Positions 1 to 6,468 of a stretch of DNA of 9,784 nt are shown here, one piece after another. The notes under the pieces are model-generated. The model was not told the DNA's origin and did no database searches. It saw only the letters and a program-made list of their open reading frames with translations. The position numbers and the translations under genes were made by a program. The DNA comes from an uncultured Collinsella sp. GTDB taxonomy: Bacteria > Actinomycetota > Coriobacteriia > Coriobacteriales > Coriobacteriaceae. Position 1 is the stretch's first letter. Every line of letters starts with the position of its first letter. Location of the stretch: positions 1 to 9,784 of the forward strand of contig CAJKEF010000030.1 in assembly GCA_905198825.1 (NCBI GenBank). Reading direction: 5' to 3'.

Positions 1-1775
1 TCACCTTTCAGCTGCTCAACGGCGACCGTGAGCCCATCTCGCAAACATCCTGGCATCCCGCCCATACCGTTATGAATACCTTTACGACCGATGAAACCGG
101 CACCGTCACCCTACCCGAATCGCTTAACCCGGGCACGTATTACATACGAGAGACTTCCGCCAAGGAACCGTATCTTGTTGGTGAAGATCTGGAGATAACG
201 ATTCCCGCCGACATGAACTTAACGCCCGTCGCGGTCGCCTCGTTTTACGACGACGCGGCAACAGGAAGCATCGAGATCGTCAAGAACGATGCCGTAGGTG
301 GGCGCGCCCTTGCCGGTGCTGTTTTTGATATCCGTGCCGCGGGCGATATCGTGCGCCCCGACGGCAGCATTGCTGCCCTGGACGGCGAAACCGTCACATC
401 CATCACGACCGACGAGCGGGGATTTGCGTGCGCGACTCATCTTTCACTGGGGTGCGGAACCGCCACCTATGAGGTAATCGAGGTGCAGGCACCCGAAGGT
501 TACCTGCTCGACCAAAGCGTCCACACCGTCGAGCTGTCGTATGCCGGTCAGGAAACACCCGTGATCAATGCGCACCTCGATGTTTCTAACGACTACACCA
601 AAATCGACATCTCCAAAGTAGATTTGACCGGCAAACAAGAAGTGGAAGGCGCCCGGCTCTCCCTCCACGGTGCCGACGGAACCGAAATTGACGCTTGGAC
701 CTCCTCTGACAAACCGCATCGCATCGAGCATCTTTTGCCCGGCACCTACACCCTGTGCGAAGTGATGCCCCCGCGCACTTACGACCTTGCCGAAGACATG
801 ACGTTTGAAATTAAGGCCACAGGAGAAGTGCAGACGGTAACCATGAAGGACGCACCCATCGAGATCGAGGGCAGAGTCGACAAGCGGCAAGAGATCGCCC
901 GCCCTATCGGTAAGGGTCTCGTTGCCAACGGCGATGGCAAAAACCGAGCCGTGGCACAATCCGATGCGGACGGCTCCTTCTCTTATACGCTCGATGCTAA
1001 AAATGAGTCGAATACCTGGGTTGATGAATTCACCATCACTGACGATCTCGAATGCGCCAAGGAAGGCACTGCCAAACTCATCGCCATCGAAACCCCTGTC
1101 GCGACCGGGGACATCGACGGTCTTTGCAACGTGTGGTATCGAACGTCTCCAGTGGGAAGTATCGATACGGGCGAACAGACCAATGCAACGCTCAGCGCCG
1201 GGCATGACAACCCCTGGCTCGAAACGGACGAGGTCAAAAAGCTCCTAGGTGACGATTTGCGCATGGTCGATTACGGCGATTGGCATCTTTGGAAAGCCGA
1301 TATCCCAACAACGGAGTCGGTCACCCTCGAGGCAAAAGAGCTCGCTCTTTTGGACGATACCGCCGTCACGGGCATTCGTCTTGAGTACGGGGCCGTATCG
1401 GCCGACTTCACGACAAGAGGCGCTGCAGAATCTTGGACCCGCGAGGACCTCAAAGACGAGCATGACGACCTTGATGATGTGAGCGCCGTCCTTGACTCGG
1501 ATATTCACGGTGCCGTCATCCATATGCAGGCCGCGTCGTCTTACACGCCTCAGACCGCACTCGCCAACAGCGCTCGCGTTGACCTCTGTCGCAATGGCGG
1601 CGGTAGCAACCTTGAATCACATGACGAGGATCGCGTCATCCAGCGATGCGCCATGCCGCAAGATTTACCGGCAACGGGCTCCCTTCCCATTGCCGCCTGC
1701 CTCACCGCCTTCGTGACCTCCGGCGCCGCGGCAATCTGGTTTGCCCATCTAAAGCTGGCGTCAAAACGTCGCTGA
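1..1775 (+). CDS. LPXTG-anchored surface protein with SpaA/Cna-B-type repeats (5'-partial)
   Basis: The frame is open from position 3, so the gene starts upstream of the window; the ATG at 72 is internal (residue 1 in this numbering). Residues before about 60 finish one prealbumin-like repeat (GTYYIRET). A second repeat covers about 65-170, with strand-A Lys71, Glu137 in the motif EVIEVQAPEGY and Asn166 or Asn173. A third covers about 174-262, with Lys182, Glu230 and Asp260. In this family Lys, Glu and Asn/Asp form an intramolecular isopeptide bond. Residues 265-525 are an extended beta-rich region I do not recognise. The end is a classical sorting signal: LPATG at 532-536, a hydrophobic helix at about 537-559 and the basic tail KLASKRR, so sortase should attach the protein to peptidoglycan. 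The role is probably adhesin or pilin-like; the ligand is unknown. Seven cysteines lie in the exported part. The gene ends at a strong hairpin. The family is clear, the specific function is not. Confidence 0.9.
   Translation, partial: TFQLLNGDREPISQTSWHPAHTVMNTFTTDETGTVTLPESLNPGTYYIRETSAKEPYLVGEDLEITIPADMNLTPVAVASFYDDAATGSIEIVKNDAVGGRALAGAVFDIRAAGDIVRPDGSIAALDGETVTSITTDERGFACATHLSLGCGTATYEVIEVQAPEGYLLDQSVHTVELSYAGQETPVINAHLDVSNDYTKIDISKVDLTGKQEVEGARLSLHGADGTEIDAWTSSDKPHRIEHLLPGTYTLCEVMPPRTYDLAEDMTFEIKATGEVQTVTMKDAPIEIEGRVDKRQEIARPIGKGLVANGDGKNRAVAQSDADGSFSYTLDAKNESNTWVDEFTITDDLECAKEGTAKLIAIETPVATGDIDGLCNVWYRTSPVGSIDTGEQTNATLSAGHDNPWLETDEVKKLLGDDLRMVDYGDWHLWKADIPTTESVTLEAKELALLDDTAVTGIRLEYGAVSADFTTRGAAESWTREDLKDEHDDLDDVSAVLDSDIHGAVIHMQAASSYTPQTALANSARVDLCRNGGGSNLESHDEDRVIQRCAMPQDLPATGSLPIAACLTAFVTSGAAAIWFAHLKLASKRR
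1665..1679 (+). other. LPATG sortase recognition motif
   Basis: These codons read Leu-Pro-Ala-Thr-Gly, 36 residues before the stop. They are followed by about 23 mostly hydrophobic residues and a Lys/Arg-rich tail, which is the three-part cell-wall sorting signal. Class A-type sortases cleave between Thr and Gly. No sortase gene is in the window. Confidence 0.93.
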
Positions 1776-1785
1776 CGCAATAAAA

Positions 1786-1817
1786 AAGAGGCGAGCCCGT
1801 CTCCCGGCTCGCCTCTT
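1786..1817. terminator. Bidirectional intrinsic terminator between convergent genes
   Basis: The arms at 1786-1797 and 1806-1817 are perfect reverse complements (12 bp, core GAGGCGAGCC) around an 8-nt loop. Read on the minus strand, the hairpin runs into a T-rich tract (complement of the A-run at 1782-1787), a typical rho-independent terminator for the minus-strand unit ending at 1838. On the plus strand the trailing sequence is only moderately T-rich, but it lies 10 bp after the surface-protein stop, so it probably serves both genes. Confidence 0.88.
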
Positions 1818-1837
1818 ATTCGTTCGTGGCGAAATGG

Positions 1838-2056
1838 CTATTCCCCAGATGCAGACCCACCGTCGATGAGCGCTTGATCGGACTCGGAGATGCCATCGGC
1901 TCCCAAACTCTGCTCGTGCTCCACTTCTTCGCTAATCGTGGACTCAGGCGTTGAGCCTTTAACGCCCACGATATACGCGGCCCCGAAACCAAGGACAATG
2001 GCGATCAGGGCCAAGATGAGATAGACGGGCCAGTGGCGCTTGATGTACGAAAACAC
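1838..2056 (-). CDS. Small single-pass membrane protein, function unknown
   Basis: This 72-residue protein starts with GTG at 2056. The start is supported by a strong AAGGAG ribosome site 5 nt upstream. The N terminus is short and basic (FSYIKRHW). One hydrophobic helix follows at about residues 10-32, then a hydrophilic, acidic Ser/Glu/Asp-rich tail of about 40 residues with no visible fold. The basic N terminus predicts N-in, with the tail outside, by the positive-inside rule. It lies 21 bp after the stop of the M28-like membrane protein on the same strand and ends just before the shared terminator, so it is very likely the last gene of that operon. I do not recognise the family. It could be an accessory subunit of the upstream protein or an independent small membrane protein. 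Coding status is well supported by the ribosome site, membrane segment and operon position; function is not. Confidence 0.75.
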   Translation of the reverse strand: MFSYIKRHWPVYLILALIAIVLGFGAAYIVGVKGSTPESTISEEVEHEQSLGADGISESDQALIDGGSASGE

Positions 2057-2061
2057 GCAGA

Positions 2062-2067
2062 CTCCTT
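2062..2067 (-). promoter_or_regulatory. Ribosome binding site for the 72-residue membrane protein
   Basis: The minus strand reads AAGGAG, then 5 nt, then the GTG codon at 2056-2054. This strong Shine-Dalgarno sequence decides for the GTG start. Confidence 0.8.
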
Positions 2068-2077
2068 ATAGGTCAAC

Positions 2078-5000
2078 CTACGAACGACGAATGACCTCGG
2101 TCACGACCTCGGACACCGTAGCGATATTTGTCGGATTGACGTTGTACGGCAGATCGTCCTCAGTGTGAGCGCATGCCAAACGTGGGCCGTCGACGCCGGC
2201 AATGGTAAGGGCGCGTCGGCTTGCCTCGAGAGCAGCATAGGCATCGGTCTTGGCATAGGGCATCTCAAATGCACCGCAATCGACATGGAACGACTTGCAC
2301 ACCTTGTTGACCAAGTTCATGATGCGTCGGTCACCCTTGAGCAGCTGCTGCTCGCCCTCGACCGTCACGACCGAAAGCCTACCGGCACCAATGGACTCAA
2401 GGTTGATAAAGAACACGCCGCGGAGCTTGTCGCGATGCGCGGCCAGGAACGCCTTCATGCCGGCGCCGTCGCAATCGGAAGCGCCTGTAGCCACAAACCA
2501 GATGTCGTGGCCAAGCAGCTCGTCATCGCCCATGGAGGCAACGGCAGCGAGCATATCCTCGGCGGAAGCTCCATCGGAAGACGTGGCACCGCCCTTCCAG
2601 CCGTCGTCGTCATCCTCGAAGTTATCCCACGAGCCGATACCGCGACCAGACTTCTTGGCGTCGTAATCATCCTCGACACCAAGCCAATCGCTCATGCTGT
2701 CCTGCTCGTTTTTCTTTTTGCGACCGAACAGACCGCCCAAGCCGCGCTTTTGCGGCTTGGCGGCCGGAGCGGCAGGAGCCGAGATAGTCTCAAGCGGCTG
2801 AACATCCGAGCTGACCGGCATGGGGGGAACAACCGGAGCCGATGTGGGCTCGGGCCCCTGTGCCGTCGCGAAGGGATCGTTAACCTGAGCCGAAGGGTCG
2901 GGAAGGTCGAACAGCGACGTGCGAGACGCAACGTTTGCCTGCTTCATCGACGGTAGCGACGGATCGGGGACCGAAGCCAGCGGAGACGAGGAAGGTGCGG
3001 GCGACGGAGCCGACGCCGGATCGGGAACATTCATCTGCGGACGCGGTGATGCCTGGGAGGAAATCTGGGCCATAAGGGAATCGACCGTTTCGTCCTGGGT
3101 GGGAGCGACATTGGCAACCGTGGCACCGGAACCACTCGGGGTCGGCATGGTGAAAATCTGCGTGGAGTAAGGCCTCGACTCATCTGTCTCGGGAGTCTCG
3201 GAAACCGCAGGCACTTCCTCCTGCTCGACCTCGGTCGAATCATCTTGCTCGGCTGCCGCGTACTGCTCTTCGTCAGAGTTGGCCTCGACGGGCTCGTCCT
3301 CGGCGGCATCTTGGATTTCGGCAGCCTCAATGGGCTCGTCATCGTCCACCGCGTCGCCCTGCTCATCGGACACAGGAAGGGGCTCGGCAATCGCGGTGCC
3401 CTGCTTTTCAAACGTTATCGTGGAATCGAACTGCGCGGCATCAAACGACATGGTGCTATCGACGTGCTGCTGGGCCTCGAAAGACGTCGTCGCCTCAACA
3501 ACATCCGCGGACGCCGGTTGCTGGGACTCAAAGGACGTTGTAGCTTCGGCAGCGTCGACGGGCACGGACTGCATAGCCTCGTTCTGCTCGAACTCTTGCG
3601 CCGCGAGCTCACGTGCCGCCTCGGCTGCCTGCTGCTGAGCGATAGCCTCCTGCTCGGCAGCCTCGCGTGCGGCAGCGCGCTTCTCCTCGAAATCGTCGAC
3701 AAATTTCTTGCCCTTTGCAAGCGCGCCCTTAAAGAAGTTGGAAGCGCTGGCGCCAATCGAAGAGAACGCGGATGCAATATCGGCATGGGGCGTTGCCGCG
3801 GGAATCTCGGCCGAGAAATCAGTATCGCTCTCGTAAGACACGCGCCTCGGCTGTTCAACGTAATCGTCGTCAGACTCGTCCGCAACGTCTTGCGCCGGCG
3901 CGGCGGGAGCCAAAATGTCCAGTCCTGCCGCGGGATCGATCGCGGACACCGCCTCGGGCTCGGCAACGGCAGCGGTAACCGCGGCAGACTCATCATCCAC
4001 GTTGACAACGGGGGCAGGCTCGGGCTCAAACGTCGGCTCCTCGCCCTCCTCGTAATCGAGCGTGCAGGACTCGGGAAGCATTCCGAGCGCACGGATGGCA
4101 TCCGAACCAAAGCGGATGTTGCCGGCGGCATTGCGATAGAGCTTGGGCTCGGCCGCGGCAGGCTCCTCCGCCGGCTCGGCAATGGGAACCTCGTCATTGA
4201 ACTCTTCGGCCTGGACATCCTGATTCTGATCCTCGGGCACGATGGCGCCAATCAGCGTCTCGTCGGCAGACGCACCCTCAAAGCCCTCGATCTGCTCGTC
4301 GAAAGCCTCACCCTGTTCGGGCTCGGTTTGAGCGTCGGGAGCAATCGGCTGACCGAACTCGTCCTCGGCGTAGGTAGGCTCTTCATACTCGATGGTGTTG
4401 CCGTAGTCGTTTTGCTGCTGGGCCGCGGCATACTCCGCCGCCGCGCGCGCCATTTCCTCGGCACGACGCTTCTGCTCCCCAAAATAGGTATCGAACGGAA
4501 CATCGTCGGGAAACTCGTTTTCGCCCTGGAAGGGAGCAACGTTGTCCATAACGCCGAGCATAGCGGCGACAGAAGACTTGTTGCACACCGCGCCGGACGT
4601 ATAGGGAAGAATGTGGCGGTTAGAGATGATGTTTGCCGCGTTGGCAAGTGCAACGAGGGAAGCGAGGATCGCGACAATCCACAGCAGAACCTTGAGCGCG
4701 CCGGGGAGCGGCAGGATACGCAGGATGGCAACGGCAGCAGGGGCAACCGTGGCAACGGGCAACAGCTTGGCGATGAGCGCACGATACGAAGCATAGGGCT
4801 CGCGGGCGAGCAGCTCAGCACGGGGAGAGTCGTAGTGTGCGACAACGACCACCGGGCGGTTGCGCGGAGACGCGAGCGGGCCCGAGGCCTTGTGGTAGGC
4901 GATGACATTTTGGCTCACGCCCGTCTTGCCCAGGCGCGAGACTACAGGGCGGCCCGTGCGCTCGAGCACGTAAAGAACGGCGCCGACAACGGCCAGCAAG

Positions 5001-5248
5001 GTGCCGACCAAGCCGATACCGCCGCCGATGCCCATCAGCAGGGCACCGGCAAACGCAAGAATACCGGTAACGGCAAATGCCAACCTACTGGGCGCCGGGG
5101 CATTGAACTCCTGAACCTCGGGATCAAAGCCGTGGTTGCGGAAGATCTGAGCGATATCCTCGGCAGCCAAGCGCTCTTCTTCGCTGCATGCCGGCGTAAT
5201 GCCGGTGTTCTGCAGCAGGTGGTTAATATAGTTCTGGGTGTTCGCCAT
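2078..5248 (-). CDS. M28-like membrane peptidase homologue with large disordered insertion
   Basis: The protein has 1056 residues. The ATG at 5248 is chosen because GTGGAG lies 5 nt upstream and the family-typical N terminus begins there. Residues 5-50 resemble the opening of M28 peptidases (NYINHLLQNTG, SEEERLAAEDIA, GFDPEVQEF). Two membrane segments (about 56-75 and 78-96) follow, then VVVVAHYDS at 133-141, the M28 strand carrying the first zinc His (H138) and Asp140. A second hairpin (about 158-179 and 184-208) precedes GAVCNKSSVAAML at 219-231, where families normally have a DN pair. Residues 240-910 are acidic, Ala/Pro/Gln-rich and apparently disordered, with a helical Ala/Glu/Lys stretch at about 505-555 and a basic patch KRGLGGLFGRKKK at 834-846. 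The peptidase fold resumes at 914 (DIWFVATGASD), with INLESIG at 948-954 and AHTEDD at 1027-1032. The usual EE is replaced by Ser-Asp and the usual Asp by Glu, so activity is uncertain. Topology suggests all domain parts face the cytoplasm. It is likely co-transcribed with the 72-residue gene downstream. Confidence 0.85.
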   Translation of the reverse strand: MANTQNYINHLLQNTGITPACSEEERLAAEDIAQIFRNHGFDPEVQEFNAPAPSRLAFAVTGILAFAGALLMGIGGGIGLVGTLLAVVGAVLYVLERTGRPVVSRLGKTGVSQNVIAYHKASGPLASPRNRPVVVVAHYDSPRAELLAREPYASYRALIAKLLPVATVAPAAVAILRILPLPGALKVLLWIVAILASLVALANAANIISNRHILPYTSGAVCNKSSVAAMLGVMDNVAPFQGENEFPDDVPFDTYFGEQKRRAEEMARAAAEYAAAQQQNDYGNTIEYEEPTYAEDEFGQPIAPDAQTEPEQGEAFDEQIEGFEGASADETLIGAIVPEDQNQDVQAEEFNDEVPIAEPAEEPAAAEPKLYRNAAGNIRFGSDAIRALGMLPESCTLDYEEGEEPTFEPEPAPVVNVDDESAAVTAAVAEPEAVSAIDPAAGLDILAPAAPAQDVADESDDDYVEQPRRVSYESDTDFSAEIPAATPHADIASAFSSIGASASNFFKGALAKGKKFVDDFEEKRAAAREAAEQEAIAQQQAAEAARELAAQEFEQNEAMQSVPVDAAEATTSFESQQPASADVVEATTSFEAQQHVDSTMSFDAAQFDSTITFEKQGTAIAEPLPVSDEQGDAVDDDEPIEAAEIQDAAEDEPVEANSDEEQYAAAEQDDSTEVEQEEVPAVSETPETDESRPYSTQIFTMPTPSGSGATVANVAPTQDETVDSLMAQISSQASPRPQMNVPDPASAPSPAPSSSPLASVPDPSLPSMKQANVASRTSLFDLPDPSAQVNDPFATAQGPEPTSAPVVPPMPVSSDVQPLETISAPAAPAAKPQKRGLGGLFGRKKKNEQDSMSDWLGVEDDYDAKKSGRGIGSWDNFEDDDDGWKGGATSSDGASAEDMLAAVASMGDDELLGHDIWFVATGASDCDGAGMKAFLAAHRDKLRGVFFINLESIGAGRLSVVTVEGEQQLLKGDRRIMNLVNKVCKSFHVDCGAFEMPYAKTDAYAALEASRRALTIAGVDGPRLACAHTEDDLPYNVNPTNIATVSEVVTEVIRRS
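3404..3544 (-). repeat. Four imperfect [ST]x[ST]F[ED] repeats in the disordered insert
   Basis: Within the M28-like protein, residues 569-577, 586-594, 598-606 and 609-616 read ATTSFESQQ, ATTSFEAQQ, STMSFDAAQ and STITFEKQ. The first two units sit 51 bp apart and are clearly similar at the DNA level; the later two are more diverged (steps of 12 and 11 residues). They look like a duplicated short linear motif. Confidence 0.6.
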
Positions 5249-5253
5249 ATGCG

Positions 5254-5259
5254 CTCCAC
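5254..5259 (-). promoter_or_regulatory. Ribosome binding site fixing the M28-like start
   Basis: The minus strand reads GTGGAG, then 5 nt, then the ATG at 5248-5246. This favours the inner ATG over the one 50 codons upstream at 5398, whose extra residues do not resemble protein family sequence. Confidence 0.75.
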
Positions 5260-5436
5260 ATCCATAATCCGACAAATAGGCCCAATGTATGCACATTAGA
5301 ACCGTATATAGTCGAAAGTATACCCCGAGCGGGCGCAAACGGCCGAATTCTGGGCATCTTAACGCCCCAAGCGGACAAGGATATAGCCTAATCTCCATAT
5401 CGGACTAAAATCATGGCATCAAACACCTTCCCATGC

Positions 5437-5440
5437 GAGG
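5437..5440 (+). promoter_or_regulatory. Ribosome binding site for the first WYL regulator
   Basis: GAGG followed by ATTCT precedes the ATG at 5446 by 5 nt. The alternative ATG at 5413 has no such site, so 5446 is the preferred start. Confidence 0.7.
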
Positions 5441-5445
5441 ATTCT

Positions 5446-6468
5446 ATGACGGCAAGCGATACAACCGTAACGAATAAAAATGGGGCGCCGGAACCCGGTT
5501 TCGACAAGACCGCCCAGCGCATCCTCAATCTGTTCTTTGTCCTCAACAGCTCTCCCGAGCCATTGACCACAGAGCAAATTGTCCTGGATTCCGATCTTGG
5601 CTATGGGTCGGGCAATATCGACTCGGACAAGCGCAAGTTTCGCCGCGATCGCGAAAAACTCCTCGAACGCGGAATCACGATCAAGGAAGTCCGCGCAGCA
5701 GGCGCCCAAGAAACCGAAGAAAGCGCGTGGACCATCGATCGCGAGCACACGTTTGCGGCCGGTGGCCTCATCACCGCAGACGACGCGGACATCTTGCTCG
5801 ACGCTATCGACCAGACCCTTGCGACCGGTTCGGCCGTGTTTGCCACGCCGCTTGCAGACATACGCTCCAAGATCGCCTACCTCACCGGCGCATCGACCGC
5901 AGAAGAGCCTCCCGCCCGTCGCTTACCCGCCGTCGATGCGGTGTGGAGCGCTTTCGCCGAACGCTGCGCACTGCGCTTTTTGTATCAAAACGGGCACGGG
6001 GAGCAAAAAGAGCGCACCGTCTGCGTATACGGCATGTTTGAGCACGAGGGTGTGGCGTATTTTTGCGGACTCGACAACGCCACCGATGAAATCAGGACGT
6101 TTCGCTGCGACCGTATCGTTCGCGCATGGCGCCCCTCGAAGGCCTACTCCATCCCCGCCGACTTTAACCTGAACGATCGCCTGTTCTTCGAGTTTGATTT
6201 TGCCGATTGCAAGCCCGTTATGGCGACCTTTTCGTTTGCCCCGCAAGCCCAGGCCGACATTGTCAGCGGCCTAACGCGCGGTCGCGGGGAGCTCACGCAC
6301 ACCGAAGAGGGTTGGACCTGGACCGTCGGCGTGCGCGACCTTAATGCCGCTGCCTCGTTTTGCATGGAGCACGCCATGGACGGCATGAGACCCGTTGCCC
6401 CCGATGCGCTTAAACTGGCATGGAACCACCTCATCGAAAGGACGGTGCACGAGCATGCCCGCGCATAA
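5446..6468 (+). CDS. WYL-domain transcriptional regulator, PafB-like
   Basis: The protein has 340 residues from the ATG at 5446. Residues 20-82 form a winged helix-turn-helix typical of the family, ending in KFRRDREKLLERGI (64-77), the usual junction of these regulators. A linker of about 80 residues follows. The WYL domain covers about 162-232: FLYQNG at 178-183, the signature strand VAYFCGLD at 203-210 (Trp-Tyr-Leu replaced by Ala-Tyr-Phe), and EIRTFRCDRI at 215-224 with the conserved Arg residues. A WCX-like C-terminal domain follows at about 245-335. WYL domains sense nucleic acid or small ligands; in PafBC the ligand is thought to be single-stranded DNA produced by damage. The gene overlaps the next WYL gene by 14 bp, so the two should be translationally coupled and probably form a heterodimer. 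The family is sure; equating it with PafB is inference from the pairing. Confidence 0.88.
   Translation: MTASDTTVTNKNGAPEPGFDKTAQRILNLFFVLNSSPEPLTTEQIVLDSDLGYGSGNIDSDKRKFRRDREKLLERGITIKEVRAAGAQETEESAWTIDREHTFAAGGLITADDADILLDAIDQTLATGSAVFATPLADIRSKIAYLTGASTAEEPPARRLPAVDAVWSAFAERCALRFLYQNGHGEQKERTVCVYGMFEHEGVAYFCGLDNATDEIRTFRCDRIVRAWRPSKAYSIPADFNLNDRLFFEFDFADCKPVMATFSFAPQAQADIVSGLTRGRGELTHTEEGWTWTVGVRDLNAAASFCMEHAMDGMRPVAPDALKLAWNHLIERTVHEHARA

Larger units (their letters stand above)
5249..5445. promoter_or_regulatory. Divergent intergenic region with promoters for both flanking units
   Basis: This 197-bp stretch separates the minus-strand M28-like gene from the plus-strand WYL pair, so it must hold promoters for both unless transcription reads through. 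It is more A+T-rich than the flanks. On the plus strand, TAAAAT at 5406-5411 is a possible -10 box for the WYL pair; it would place the transcript start near 5418, just before the ribosome site, but I see no good -35. On the minus strand, TATACT (complement of 5317-5322) and TAAGAT (complement of 5356-5361) are possible -10 boxes. GTATA at 5304-5308 and TATAC at 5319-5323 form a weak inverted repeat that could be an operator. The exact sites are guesses. Confidence 0.4.

Noticed and set aside
444..1205. A 253-codon minus-strand frame opposite the surface-protein gene
   Set aside because: No ribosome site or domain, and the plus-strand frame is certain from its repeats and LPATG anchor.
1838..2056. 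The 72-residue membrane protein as TatA, which often lies near pafBC
   Set aside because: It lacks the TatA FG hinge and amphipathic helix; its tail is acidic and Ser-rich, and it sits downstream of the M28-like gene on the opposite strand from the WYL pair.
2078..5248. The M28-like gene as two genes or a frameshifted pseudogene
   Set aside because: The frame is continuous across the disordered region, with consistent amino-acid usage and no internal stop, and both halves contribute parts of one fold.
3245..5299. A 684-codon open frame on the plus strand, antisense to the M28-like gene
   Set aside because: Its product is Arg/Gly/Leu/Val-rich with no recognisable domain, it mirrors the codon pattern of the opposite strand, and the minus-strand product has clear family motifs. 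Long antisense frames are expected opposite Ala/Glu-rich G+C-rich genes.
5249..5398. A start for the M28-like gene 50 codons upstream, at 5398
   Set aside because: The extra residues look non-coding, the ATG at 5248 has a well-placed GTGGAG, and the longer form would occupy most of the divergent promoter region.
5413..5445. A start for the first WYL gene at 5413
   Set aside because: No ribosome site precedes it and a possible -10 box ends at 5411; the ATG at 5446 has GAGG at proper spacing.
5249..5445. An actinobacterial LexA box (GAAC-N4-GTTC)
   Set aside because: A GAAC occurs near 5299 but no GTTC follows at the required spacing.
6395..6454. A start for the second WYL gene at 6395
   Set aside because: This would overlap the preceding gene by 74 bp and add residues unlike the family; the ATG at 6455 directly precedes the helix-turn-helix.
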